DNA from: Oscillospiraceae bacterium
Lineage (GTDB): Bacteria; Bacillota; Clostridia; Oscillospirales; Ruminococcaceae
Assembly (NCBI GenBank): GCA_017414435.1
Contig: JAFQMN010000001.1
Span: forward strand, 186,001-250,000
Direction: 5' to 3'
Length of the DNA: 64,000 nucleotides
Part shown: positions 44,465 to 53,182 of the stretch, piece after piece
How the letters are laid out: each line of letters opens with the position of its first letter
Position numbering within the stretch: the first letter of the stretch is position 1
The notes under the pieces: model-generated
The model's input: the letters and a program-made list of their open reading frames with translations, nothing else
What the model was told of the DNA's origin: nothing
Database searches by the model: none
Translations under genes and position numbers: made by a program

Positions 44465-45595
44465 ATGAGAGTAGTATTAACAGGAGGCGGTACGGCCGGA
44501 CATATTAATTCGGCGCTTGCAGTTTTTGATCAAATAAAAAAACATAAAGACGATGACGTAGTGGTATATATTGGCAGGGCTGGCGGAATGGAAGAAGACT
44601 TGGTGAAACGTGCAGGTGTGAGGTTTAGGGGCATACAAGTTTCAGGTCTCAGCAGAGATTTTTCTTTAGCATCGTTGAAGAAAAACTACAAAGCGATTCA
44701 AAAATATATAAAAACCATACATGAATCAAAAAATATTTTAAAAGTTTTTGCTCCAGATATAGTTTTTGCCACGGGTGGATATGTTAGTGCTCCTGTTATA
44801 CGAGAAGCGTTAAGTTTAAAAATTAAAGTGGTAATGCATGAACAAAATGAAAAACCAGGCCTTACTACAAAGCTTTTTGGTAATAGAGTAGATGCTCTTT
44901 TATTACCATCGAACAATTGTAAAAGTAAATTTAAAAAGAAAACTCATCGCATTTTGCGAGTGGTTGGGAATCCGGTAAATTCGGAGTTTGGGGCATATTC
45001 TAAACAAGAAGCAAGAGAAGAACTAGGCTGGGCACAAAATGAATTTTGTATTGTTTCTTATGGTGGAAGCCTTGGGGCAGAGAGAATTAATAGAGCAGTT
45101 GCAGATTTATTGTTAAACTATAAAGAGTTAGGTAATATTAGATTAATTCATGCAACCGGGGCAAAAAATTATAACAGATTCATTGAATACTTAAAATCGC
45201 ATAGTTTTGATTTTGAAAAGCATGATAATGTTGTAATTCAAGAATATATATATAACATGCCACGTGTAATTAACGCGGCGGATCTTGTAATCTCACGTGC
45301 AGGGGCAATCTCTATTGCTGAACTGCAAGCTGCAGGCAAACCGGCAATTTTTATTCCTTCACCGAATGTGACGGGGAATCACCAATTTTTTAATGCTCAA
45401 GTACTTGTAAAAAATGGTGCAGGAATAATGTTAGATGATAAAACTTTAGATGGAAATATTTTGATGAAAACAATAAATAAATTATTAAGTAATGAGGAAA
45501 CACTTATAAAAATGGCAGAGAGAATAAAACTAATGCATATTAAAGATTCTGCAGAGCTTATTTATAGTATTTTGAGAGAAGTGGCAAATAAATAA
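44465..45595 (+). CDS. murG: UDP-GlcNAc:undecaprenyl-PP-MurNAc-pentapeptide GlcNAc transferase
   Basis: Makes lipid II on the inner face of the membrane; 376 residues. N-terminal G-G-G-T-A-G-H-I is the acceptor-binding loop; H-E-Q-N, Y-G-G-S-L-G-A and I-S-R-A-G-A-I-S-I-A-E-L mark the two Rossmann domains of a GT-B glycosyltransferase. AGAGGAGA precedes the start; a nearer upstream ATG is out of frame and stops at once. Confidence 0.96.
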   Translation: MRVVLTGGGTAGHINSALAVFDQIKKHKDDDVVVYIGRAGGMEEDLVKRAGVRFRGIQVSGLSRDFSLASLKKNYKAIQKYIKTIHESKNILKVFAPDIVFATGGYVSAPVIREALSLKIKVVMHEQNEKPGLTTKLFGNRVDALLLPSNNCKSKFKKKTHRILRVVGNPVNSEFGAYSKQEAREELGWAQNEFCIVSYGGSLGAERINRAVADLLLNYKELGNIRLIHATGAKNYNRFIEYLKSHSFDFEKHDNVVIQEYIYNMPRVINAADLVISRAGAISIAELQAAGKPAIFIPSPNVTGNHQFFNAQVLVKNGAGIMLDDKTLDGNILMKTINKLLSNEETLIKMAERIKLMHIKDSAELIYSILREVANK

Positions 45596-45617
45596 AAATA
45601 AAAGCAGAGGGTGTTTT

Positions 45618-46526
45618 ATGCCGACAAGAACAAATTTTGAGCGTGATTATATAGCAAAGAAAGCAAGGCGGAATGCGCTTAGAAGGCGGAAGAGAAGACG
45701 GAGAATAGTCATACGTTTTGGTGTACTTCTGGTAATCTTATTTGCTTTACTGATTTGTGTATATTTTTCACTTGGCGTATTTTTTAAAATCGACAACATT
45801 ATAATTAAAGGAGAAAAGCCATACAGTGATGCTACAATAATAAAAGTTAGTGGGGTTAAAAAAGGGGAAAATATTTTTAGTTATAATTTCAACAATATTG
45901 CAAAAAAAATAGATAATAAATTGCTATATGCAGAAAATACAGAAATAAAAAGAAAATTACCAGGAACTATTTTATTTTTAATGCACAAAGCAAAGCCTGA
46001 TTTTGCGCTAGAATTTAAAGGGAAATATATAATTTTGAGTGAAAAAGGTAAAATTTTGAAAAAAAATTCTTTGACAATTCCGAAAGATTTAGATATAATA
46101 TTAAATGTAAAGGTAAGCAACCCTGTTATTGGCAGAACGATTACAGAAGAATTGGCAAAGAGCAAGCTAAAAACCTTTACAGAACTGCGCAATAGTGCTA
46201 AAAAGGCAAAGATTCATAATATAAAAACTTATAACCTTGATGATATACAAAATATAATATTCTATTGTGGATCAGAAAACAACATAAAAGTTGAATTTGG
46301 AAATTTAGAACAGTTAGATGATAAAATGCAATTTTTAGCGGCAATGTTCAATGGAAGCATAGATGAACATGTACAGAGCGAAATTGATCTAACAGAGTTT
46401 TTAACTTCACGTCAGGCTATTTGGCGCCCGATTGAAGATAAAATTAAAGTGGTTGATAAAGACAAAGAGGATCAAAGTGCAAAAGAAAGCAAATCTAGCG
46501 AACAGGCGGATGAAAAAGATCAGTAA
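45618..46526 (+). CDS. ftsQ: Cell division protein FtsQ/DivIB
   Basis: Bitopic division protein of 302 residues: a very basic cytosolic tail (R-R-R-K-R-R-R-R), one membrane helix at about 34-54, a POTRA domain (about 58-125, F-F-K-I-D-N-I-I-I-K-G then Y-S-D-A-T-I-I) and a beta domain. The C terminus is charged and low-complexity (K-E-D-Q-S-A-K-E-S-K). It recruits FtsL and DivIC to the septum. GCAGAGGGTG precedes the ATG. Confidence 0.88.
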   Translation: MPTRTNFERDYIAKKARRNALRRRKRRRRIVIRFGVLLVILFALLICVYFSLGVFFKIDNIIIKGEKPYSDATIIKVSGVKKGENIFSYNFNNIAKKIDNKLLYAENTEIKRKLPGTILFLMHKAKPDFALEFKGKYIILSEKGKILKKNSLTIPKDLDIILNVKVSNPVIGRTITEELAKSKLKTFTELRNSAKKAKIHNIKTYNLDDIQNIIFYCGSENNIKVEFGNLEQLDDKMQFLAAMFNGSIDEHVQSEIDLTEFLTSRQAIWRPIEDKIKVVDKDKEDQSAKESKSSEQADEKDQ

Positions 46527-46592
46527 ATTATTTATGGTTGTTAAGGGAATGGGATAAATAATTGTATATAAAATGTTTTAAGGAGGCCATGG

Positions 46593-47723
46593 GTGAGTAT
46601 GTCGGTAAGTAAAGACACAAAGTTAAACGAAGATGTTGTTGCATTAAAAATTGTTGGAGTAGGTGGCGGCGGCGGTAATGCTGTTAATAGAATGATAGAT
46701 AGCGGTATTGTGAACAAGTTAGGAGAAGGTACAGAAGTTATAAGAGATAGCGATATACAATTTTTAGCAATTAACACAGACCGTCAGGCATTAAAAAGAT
46801 CTCTTGCGGATGTAAAAATTGTAATTGGCGAGAAATCAACCAAAGGCAGAGGAGCTGGGGGCAACCCAGAACGCGGCCAAAAAGCAGCGGAAGAAAGCAG
46901 AGATGAAATAGAAGCAGCATTACGTGGTGCCCAGATGATCTTTATTACTGCTGGAATGGGTGGCGGCACAGGCACAGGCGCAGCTCCAATTGTGGCAGAA
47001 ATAGCAAAAGAGCAAGGTATTTTAACGGTTGCTATTGTTACTAAGCCGTTTGAATTTGAAGGCAGAGATAGAATGGAACAGGCTGAAATGGGCATTTTAG
47101 AACTTCGCCAGCATGTAGACTCTTTGCTGGTTATTCCTAACGATAGATTAAGCCTTTTGCCAGATGCTAATTTAACATTAGCAAATGCATTTAAGGCAGC
47201 AGATAATATTCTTAAACAAGGTACAATGTGTATATCTAAAATTGTAACAGATACCGGCCTTATTAACCTAGATTTTGCTGACCTTGCTGCAGTTATGCAA
47301 GATGCCGGCGATGCTCATATGGGTGTGGGCAAAGGATCAGGCAAAGATAAAGCGCGTGAAGCAGTTGAAATGGCAATCTCTAGCCCGTTGCTCGAAACAT
47401 CTATTGATGGTGCAAAAGCATTGCTAGTTAATTTTGTTGCATCGCCAGATATTGGTCTTTCTGAAACAGCTCTTGCCAACTCAATGATCAAAGAAGCAGC
47501 ACACCCAAGTGCTAAAATTTTCTGGGGTGTAACATTTGACGATAGAATGAAAGATGAAGTAGAAATAACAGTAATTGCAACTAAGTTCGAAAAACCAGAA
47601 AATGGTAAAACGAATTTTAAAGAAAATAGAGATAAAAATGGTTTGTTTAACAACTCTGGCTCCGGCGATGATGACTTTTTTATACATTTAACAAATAAAT
47701 TAAATAATTTTAACAATGACTAA
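46593..47723 (+). CDS. ftsZ: Cell division GTPase FtsZ
   Basis: Tubulin homologue of 376 residues forming the Z ring. The GTP-binding signature is [12 protein letters not shown], the T7 loop is N-L-D-F-A-D-L, and [12 protein letters not shown] opens the nucleotide site. The C-terminal linker is short and the end ([11 protein letters not shown]) does not show a clear copy of the D-I-P-x-F-L-R peptide that binds FtsA and other partners. Start GTG has AAGGAGG at good spacing; an ATG between them is out of frame. Confidence 0.97.
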   Translation: MSMSVSKDTKLNEDVVALKIVGVGGGGGNAVNRMIDSGIVNKLGEGTEVIRDSDIQFLAINTDRQALKRSLADVKIVIGEKSTKGRGAGGNPERGQKAAEESRDEIEAALRGAQMIFITAGMGGGTGTGAAPIVAEIAKEQGILTVAIVTKPFEFEGRDRMEQAEMGILELRQHVDSLLVIPNDRLSLLPDANLTLANAFKAADNILKQGTMCISKIVTDTGLINLDFADLAAVMQDAGDAHMGVGKGSGKDKAREAVEMAISSPLLETSIDGAKALLVNFVASPDIGLSETALANSMIKEAAHPSAKIFWGVTFDDRMKDEVEITVIATKFEKPENGKTNFKENRDKNGLFNNSGSGDDDFFIHLTNKLNNFNND

Positions 47724-47736
47724 AAATGTATAAACG

Positions 47737-47775
47737 AGTAAAAGAACACGCGTAAAATACGCGTGTTCTTTTACT
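47737..47775 (+). terminator. Terminator after ftsZ
   Basis: AGTAAAAGAACACGCGT-AAAAT-ACGCGTGTTCTTTTACT, a 17-bp perfect stem. Confidence 0.9.
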
Positions 47776-47854
47776 GGCAGCAAATAAATAAAAAGAGCCA
47801 GGTATTTTTTTATTAAAAAAATAAATAAAATTTGTATTTTTTGCGACAAATCTA

Positions 47855-47883
47855 TTGCATTTAATTTTTTTATGTGATAAAAT
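47855..47883 (+). promoter_or_regulatory. Promoter for tRNA-Val and rsmH
   Basis: TTGCAT, 17 bases, TAAAAT, about 70 bases before the tRNA. Confidence 0.65.
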
Positions 47884-47954
47884 AGACGATAGAAAATCTA
47901 GCATATTTTTATTGTCTAAAATTAGGCAATTTATTATAAACATGTTGTGTATAT

Positions 47955-48030
47955 GGACAATTAGCTCAGTTGGTAGAGCATCCGCTTCACGTGCGGAGGG
48001 TCAAAGGTTCGAGCCCTTTATTGTCCACCA
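47955..48030 (+). tRNA. tRNA-Val (anticodon CAC)
   Basis: 76-nt cloverleaf with encoded CCA. Acceptor GGACAAT pairs with ATTGTCC. Anticodon stem TCCGC/GCGGA around TTCACGT gives CAC for GTG codons. T-arm is AAAGG-TTCGAGC-CCTTT. A long frame crossing this tRNA is only an artefact upstream of the true rsmH start. Confidence 0.95.
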
Positions 48031-48058
48031 TAGTAGTTTTAAAAGGAAGAAAATAAAA

Positions 48059-48988
48059 TTGCGATATTTTCACAAAAGTGTCTTACAAACAGAGGCAGTT
48101 GCAGGGTTACATGTTATTCCAAGCAAAGTGTATATAGATGCAACTGGTGGTGGTGGCGGGCATTCGAGTTTAATTTTAAAACAACTTGCTAACAGCGGTC
48201 AGCTTATTATTTTAGATAGAGATCCAGACGCTTGTGAGGTTTTGTTGCAGCGGTTTTGCAATAACAGCAATGTTAAAGTAGTTAAGGCGAATTTTGCTAA
48301 TTTAATAGAAGTTTTACAAAACTTGGGTATTTTAGAAATTGCTGGTCTTATTATGGACTTAGGAATTTCATCGTATCAAATAGATAATGCAGATAGAGGT
48401 TTTTGCTATAATAAAACGGCATACTTAGACATGAGGATGGAAAAGGTAGGCAGATCCGCGAAAGATATAGTGAATACTTATTCGGTAGAAGAACTTACGC
48501 GTATTTTTAAAGAATATGGTGAAGAAAAATTTGCGTTTAAAATAGCAAAACATATAGAAGATGCACGTAAAAACAAATTAATAGAAACAACTAGCGAACT
48601 AAACGCTATAATAGAAGAAGCTGTTCCTCAGTTTGCAAAAAAAGCACGGGGGCATTCTTCTAAACGAGTTTTTCAGGCTATCCGCATTGAGGTGAACCGT
48701 GAGCTAGAATCATTAAAAAAAGGTTTGCAGGATGGATTTAAGGTCTTGATGCCAGGTGGTAGAATGTCGGTTATCACATTTCATTCTTTAGAAGACCGTA
48801 TTGTAAAGAATATGTTTCGCCAATTTGTGGGAGGCTGCATTTGTCCTAAGGAATTTCCGGTATGTGTTTGTGGGGGCAAAATTACAGCTAATTTGGTTAC
48901 AAAACATCCTATACTTCCAAGTGAGGAAGAGATAAAACAAAATAAACGTGCAAAAAGTGCCAAGCTTAGAATTCTAGAAAAATGTTAA
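48059..48988 (+). CDS. rsmH: 16S rRNA (cytosine-1402-N4)-methyltransferase RsmH
   Basis: SAM-dependent methyltransferase of 309 residues acting on C1402 in the 30S decoding centre. Motifs: F-H-K-S-V-L-Q-T-E-A-V, D-A-T-G-G-G-G-G-H-S, M-D-L-G-I-S-S-Y-Q, and F-Q-A-I-R-I-E-V-N. The TTG at 48059 is chosen because it gives the canonical short N terminus and has AAAAGGAAG upstream; starting earlier would translate the tRNA. It begins a second division block with ftsL. Confidence 0.94.
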   Translation: MRYFHKSVLQTEAVAGLHVIPSKVYIDATGGGGGHSSLILKQLANSGQLIILDRDPDACEVLLQRFCNNSNVKVVKANFANLIEVLQNLGILEIAGLIMDLGISSYQIDNADRGFCYNKTAYLDMRMEKVGRSAKDIVNTYSVEELTRIFKEYGEEKFAFKIAKHIEDARKNKLIETTSELNAIIEEAVPQFAKKARGHSSKRVFQAIRIEVNRELESLKKGLQDGFKVLMPGGRMSVITFHSLEDRIVKNMFRQFVGGCICPKEFPVCVCGGKITANLVTKHPILPSEEEIKQNKRAKSAKLRILEKC

Positions 48989-49018
48989 TCTAAGGATTAC
49001 ATGTTTAGTTTAAGCATT

Positions 49019-49048
49019 TTGAAATTATGTTACACTATTGAATACAAT
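49019..49048 (+). promoter_or_regulatory. Putative promoter for ftsL
   Basis: TTGAAA, 18 bases, TACAAT. Confidence 0.45.
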
Positions 49049-49086
49049 TTGTTTTATTATTTTGTGGCAAGAAAGGAGTTTTATGA

Positions 49087-49464
49087 TTGAATAAATTAAG
49101 TTCTGCGCGTCAATTAAAGCGTGAACAAGTTGAATTTAAAGTAATTACAAACGAAAGAGCAATAAACACAACTAATAATTTTAAATTTTTATTTTTTTTA
49201 AGCGTTTTATCAGTAGTACTAATTATGATTTCACTTTTTTTAAGAGTTCAACTAACAGAGCTTACAGAGCAAATCAACCAAGATACAAAAAAGTTAGAAG
49301 TTTTAGAAAGCGAAGAATTACGTGTAAGGTCACAATTAGAGGAAAAAATGAGTGCGCATAATCTAGAAGAGCAAGCTGCCAAATTGGGTATGGGTAAGGT
49401 TCAAGATTATCAGGTGGAATACATCAGTATTCCACGTAAAGACAATGTGGAAGTTAACAACTAA
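49087..49464 (+). CDS. ftsL: Cell division protein FtsL-like
   Basis: Small bitopic protein of 125 residues: cytosolic N terminus, one membrane helix at about 35-56, then a coiled coil (about 57-95) with heptad Leu and Glu. It ends in L-G-M-G-K-V-Q-D-Y-Q-V, similar to the septum-formation family. Position after rsmH is the standard ftsL location. Sequence identity of FtsL is always low, so the call leans on context and topology. Start is TTG with AAAGGAG eight bases ahead; a nearer ATG opens a three-codon frame. No PBP gene (pbpB/ftsI) follows. Confidence 0.8.
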   Translation: MNKLSSARQLKREQVEFKVITNERAINTTNNFKFLFFLSVLSVVLIMISLFLRVQLTELTEQINQDTKKLEVLESEELRVRSQLEEKMSAHNLEEQAAKLGMGKVQDYQVEYISIPRKDNVEVNN

Positions 49465-49527
49465 ATATAATGTATACGGCAATATAATCAACATTTTTTA
49501 AGCTTTTTATTCGAGGAGTGAATACTT

Positions 49528-50088
49528 TTGCGCGGCAAGTTAATTGTTATAGCGGGGCCATCTGGGGTAGGGAAAGGAACTGTGGTACGCGAAATTATTA
49601 GGTTAAAAAAAAACTGCCGCGTTTCAATTTCTGCAACAACCAGAAAGCCGCGAACAGGAGAAGTGAACGGCGAACATTATTATTTTATTACAAGGCAAGA
49701 ATTTGAAGACAAGATCCGGAATAAAAAGATGCTAGAATATGAACAATATAATGGCAACTATTATGGAACTCCTTATGAATATACAGAACAGAATTTAAAA
49801 GCAGGTTTTAATGTGATTTTAGAAATTGATGTAAAAGGGGCATTAAATGTAAAAAAAATGTACCCACAAGCTTTATTAATTTTTTTAAAGTCACCATCGT
49901 TTGCAGAATTAAAAAAAAGGCTTATATGCCGTGGTACCGAAAAACCAGAAGAAGTAGAACAGCGTATGCAAGTGGCACATTGGGAGATGGCACAAGCTGA
50001 AAAATTCGATGTATTATTAACTAATAACGATGTTAGTTTAGTGACGGAAGAAATTATTGGTATTATAGATAAGTTTAATGTAAAATAA
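49528..50088 (+). CDS. gmk: Guanylate kinase
   Basis: 186 residues; phosphorylates GMP to GDP. P-loop G-P-S-G-V-G-K-G-T near residue 9-17, GMP-binding S-A-T-T-R-K-P-R-T-G-E-V-N-G-E-H-Y-Y-F, and the lid region R-L-I-C-R-G-T-E. Start is TTG with CGAGGAG upstream. It is followed by rpoZ, the classic gmk-rpoZ pair. Confidence 0.96.
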   Translation: MRGKLIVIAGPSGVGKGTVVREIIRLKKNCRVSISATTRKPRTGEVNGEHYYFITRQEFEDKIRNKKMLEYEQYNGNYYGTPYEYTEQNLKAGFNVILEIDVKGALNVKKMYPQALLIFLKSPSFAELKKRLICRGTEKPEEVEQRMQVAHWEMAQAEKFDVLLTNNDVSLVTEEIIGIIDKFNVK

Positions 50089-50102
50089 AGGAGCAGCAAA
50101 TT

Positions 50103-50303
50103 ATGATTCAAATAGACATGAGTAAATTAAATAGCTCTGAATATAGTTATTATTTTATTGTAGTAGGTATTGCAAAAAGAGCAAGAGAAATTTATGACGG
50201 ATTAGATATTAGAGTAAAACAAGACGATGCAAAACCAGTTAGTTTAGCTATAGATGAGTTCTTAAATCATAAATATGTATTTTCGGTGAACAATAAACAA
50301 TGA
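50103..50303 (+). CDS. rpoZ: RNA polymerase omega subunit
   Basis: 66-residue subunit that aids assembly of RNA polymerase. The family's conserved helix is seen as I-V-V-G-I-A-K-R-A-R-E-I, followed by K-P-V-S-L-A-I-D-E-F. AAGGAGCA precedes the ATG. Its stop overlaps the start of the next gene as ATGA. Confidence 0.88.
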   Translation: MIQIDMSKLNSSEYSYYFIVVGIAKRAREIYDGLDIRVKQDDAKPVSLAIDEFLNHKYVFSVNNKQ

Positions 50304-51031
50304 AAGAACAAATGCTTATTGCTGGTAAACATTCTGTATACGAAGCTATTATTTCTGGTTCTAAAATAAAAGAGATCATATTTTTAAAATCTAAAGAACA
50401 GAATTTGAATATATTATTAACGACAGCAAAACAAGCAAAGATAAAAATAAAAGCAGTTGAATATAATGAGATAAACAAACTTTATAAAGGCAACCATCAA
50501 GGTGTGGTAGCTTTTTTAGATGAATTTAAATATGCAGAGTTAGAAGAAGTTGTGAACAGAACAAAAAATAGTAATAAAAGATTTTTTGCTGTTATTTTAG
50601 ACCATTTACAGGATCCACATAACTTAGGGGCAATAATTAGAACAGGCTGCGTGTTTGGAGTAACTTGTGTTATAATTCCTAAAAATCGAAGCGTTCGCGT
50701 AACTCCAAGTGTTTTAAAAATTGCATCAGGTGGCGGCGAACACTTGCCAATTGTTATGGTGAATAATGTTGTTCAAACAATTGAATTTTTAAAGAGAAAC
50801 AATATTTGGGTTTATGCTGCGGATTTTGGCGGAGAAAATGTTTTTAAAACAAAATTTTCTGGTGATTTGGCAATTGTAATTGGAGCAGAGGGTAAGGGCG
50901 TTAGCCATTTAGTTAGGCAAAAAAGTGACTTTTTAATCTCAATACCAATGCCGGGCAAGCCACTTTCTTTAAATGCATCTGTAGCGGCAGGGGTGGTTAT
51001 AGCAGAGGTTACTAAACAATGTTTAAATTAA
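50300..51031 (+). CDS. rlmB: 23S rRNA (guanosine-2'-O-)-methyltransferase RlmB (TrmH family)
   Basis: SPOUT methyltransferase of 243 residues. The N-terminal substrate-binding domain starts with A-G-K-H-S-V-Y-E-A-I. SPOUT motifs are L-D-H-L-Q-D-P-H-N-L-G-A-I-I-R-T, I-G-A-E-G-K-G-V-S, and I-P-M-P-G-K-P-L-S-L-N-A-S-V-A-A, which form the knotted SAM site. The start overlaps rpoZ by four bases. The assignment to RlmB rather than another TrmH-like enzyme is by overall length and motif wording. Confidence 0.88.
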   Translation: MKEQMLIAGKHSVYEAIISGSKIKEIIFLKSKEQNLNILLTTAKQAKIKIKAVEYNEINKLYKGNHQGVVAFLDEFKYAELEEVVNRTKNSNKRFFAVILDHLQDPHNLGAIIRTGCVFGVTCVIIPKNRSVRVTPSVLKIASGGGEHLPIVMVNNVVQTIEFLKRNNIWVYAADFGGENVFKTKFSGDLAIVIGAEGKGVSHLVRQKSDFLISIPMPGKPLSLNASVAAGVVIAEVTKQCLN

Positions 51032-51043
51032 AGGGGAGCTTTT

Positions 51044-53119
51044 ATGAACAATAATAAATTCAGCGTAGATGAAATCCTTGAAGAGGTTAGATTACGCAAC
51101 ATAAAAAAAAATAAAGGCTTTTCTGAGCCCAAACAAGAACAAAATATAGAGGTTAAAGTAGAACCAACTAGATTAGATATTCCGTTTGATTTAAATTCAG
51201 ATCCTGATATAAAGCCGAATGTAGAAGCAATAGAAATCTCGGCAACAACAAAAGAGATGCTGCAATTAAAAAGAGAAACAGTAGCAGATGAATTTGTGCA
51301 AAACAGTAATATAGACATCGAAAACGATGCAATGCTAAATGAAGCATTGAATAATTTTGAGATTGCAGATACATATAAAGAAGATGACGAAGAACAAAAT
51401 CGAGATGATATAAATTATATAAAAAAAGAATTAAATAACAGAAGAAAGACAGTATTTTGGGAATTAATACTTAGCACAGGTTCTTTTGTTGTTTTATTTT
51501 GGCTGTTTTTAGTAAATACAATGGCAGAAAAGTTACCAGCATTTTTGCAAATTATCCCAAGCCAGATCAGTTCAGCACTTATTGAGGCCGCTTTCTTGAT
51601 TATATCGGTTATTTTAGGTTCAGATATAATTTTAGACGGATTTTCTCAGCTCTTCAAATTCAAAGCAAACTGTAATAGTTTAATAAGCCTAGCGGTGGTG
51701 GGAGCGTGTATCCAAAGCGGATTTGCAATAGCAACTCCATATTTAATTGCGCAACAATGGAATAATATGTATGGTGTTGTAGTAACTGCTGCTTTAGCTT
51801 GCTTTCAATTTAATAAATATGTTCTATTAAAAGTGGCTTGCCAGAACGCGTTAATTTTGCAGAAAGATAAAAAATTTACAATAAAAAAGATTGCATCTGA
51901 GCCGGCTAATCAATTGGATTATATTATGGGGCAAGAAAATTCCAATATTTGCCTGCCTGTGCCGGTAAAAGAGTTTAATGGAGCGCTAGACAAATTAGAA
52001 AAACCAAGTTATTTTGATAAAATAAGCCGCTATATATCACCAAGCATTATTGTGTTAGCGGCTGCATTGCTGGGTTATTTATTATTTAAAAAGAGCAATT
52101 GGATATTTATAGAGACAGCTTTAGCAGGGCTTTTAATTATATCTGCACCAATGTTTGGCAACCTTTCATCTAATATGTTTTTACTTTCACTTTCTAAACG
52201 TTTAAAAAAAGCAGGAGCAGGGGTTTATTCACTTAACGATTTAGATACACTAAAGAATGTTGAGCGCGTTGTTGTTAGAAGTGAAGATATATTAGCCCAA
52301 ACACATATGCAGCTTCTTAATATGGAACTTTTTAAAGAAAGTGATGTAGATTTGGCAATATTAGGAACAGCTAGTATTTTAAAGGCTGCAAAAGTAGAAA
52401 TGGCTGCTTTGTTTAGCAAAATGCTTGCCCATGAAGACATGCTTGAAGATGTAGAAAGTTTAAATATTGAAGGAGATATGGGGTTTTCTGGCTGGTGGCG
52501 TGATAAACGTATTTTATTTGGTACCAGAGGGCTTATGATAAACCATGGAGTAAGAACACCCTCTAGAGAGTTTGAAAAGATGCATTTGCAAAATGAGCCA
52601 GGCGAAATTGTTTCTAGAGCCCTTTACATTGCTTTAGATGGAGCTTTGCTAGCGATGTTTATTATTGGTCACAAACCGCTTTTAAAAGCAAAAAGGGCAT
52701 TAAATAACCTGCAGAAAAATAAAATAGTTATTTTGTTAACTACTAACGATGCAACACTTTCTGCAGATAATATAATAACTCTTTATAATTTAGATCAAGA
52801 ACTATTTGAACTTGTGCCACAATTTGCGAACGGGCTATTAAAAGAAGAGGATATGGCACTCGAAAATGCTCCGGCAGAGATTATATTGGAAGATAGACTG
52901 TTTGGTTTGGCTTCTGCTGTAAATTTGGCAGCAAAAGCTCAAAACACAGCAAAAGTATCAACTTTTATTCAATGTTTAGGCTTAATTTTAGGTGTAGCTC
53001 TTCTGCTATACTTTGTATTAAATGGGCATCTAGAATTAATGTCGGGCATGAATATGTTGGTCTATAATATATTATGGAGTTTTATATGTATTCTTCTACC
53101 GTCAATTAAAGGAATATGA
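51044..53119 (+). CDS. Catalytically dead P1B-type ATPase homologue
   Basis: Membrane protein of 691 residues. The first 130 residues are charged and cytosolic. Then come about four helices (135-260), two more (330-385), a cytosolic region (385-635) and two last helices. The helix-6 region (I-I-S-A-P-M-F-G-N-L-S-S-N) aligns by eye with the ion-binding V-A-C-P-C-A-L-G-L-A-T-P of heavy-metal pumps, with CPC replaced by A368-P-M370. Where D-K-T-G-T-L-T should stand it reads R412-S-E-D-I-L-A. The nucleotide-domain echo G-D-M-G-F-S-G-W-W and a T-N-D-A-T-L-S-A-D stretch in place of T-G-D follow. So it has the P-type fold without phosphorylation or metal-site residues; its role is unknown. Confidence 0.65.
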   Translation: MNNNKFSVDEILEEVRLRNIKKNKGFSEPKQEQNIEVKVEPTRLDIPFDLNSDPDIKPNVEAIEISATTKEMLQLKRETVADEFVQNSNIDIENDAMLNEALNNFEIADTYKEDDEEQNRDDINYIKKELNNRRKTVFWELILSTGSFVVLFWLFLVNTMAEKLPAFLQIIPSQISSALIEAAFLIISVILGSDIILDGFSQLFKFKANCNSLISLAVVGACIQSGFAIATPYLIAQQWNNMYGVVVTAALACFQFNKYVLLKVACQNALILQKDKKFTIKKIASEPANQLDYIMGQENSNICLPVPVKEFNGALDKLEKPSYFDKISRYISPSIIVLAAALLGYLLFKKSNWIFIETALAGLLIISAPMFGNLSSNMFLLSLSKRLKKAGAGVYSLNDLDTLKNVERVVVRSEDILAQTHMQLLNMELFKESDVDLAILGTASILKAAKVEMAALFSKMLAHEDMLEDVESLNIEGDMGFSGWWRDKRILFGTRGLMINHGVRTPSREFEKMHLQNEPGEIVSRALYIALDGALLAMFIIGHKPLLKAKRALNNLQKNKIVILLTTNDATLSADNIITLYNLDQELFELVPQFANGLLKEEDMALENAPAEIILEDRLFGLASAVNLAAKAQNTAKVSTFIQCLGLILGVALLLYFVLNGHLELMSGMNMLVYNILWSFICILLPSIKGI

Positions 53120-53182
53120 TTGCAAATATTGATGATTTATGATATACTATAAAAAATACATATACAAGGAAGGAAGTTTTTA

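Noticed and set aside
47855-48058. Long N-terminal extension of rsmH
   Set aside because: It begins in the promoter and reads through tRNA-Val; the TTG at 48059 gives the family N terminus.
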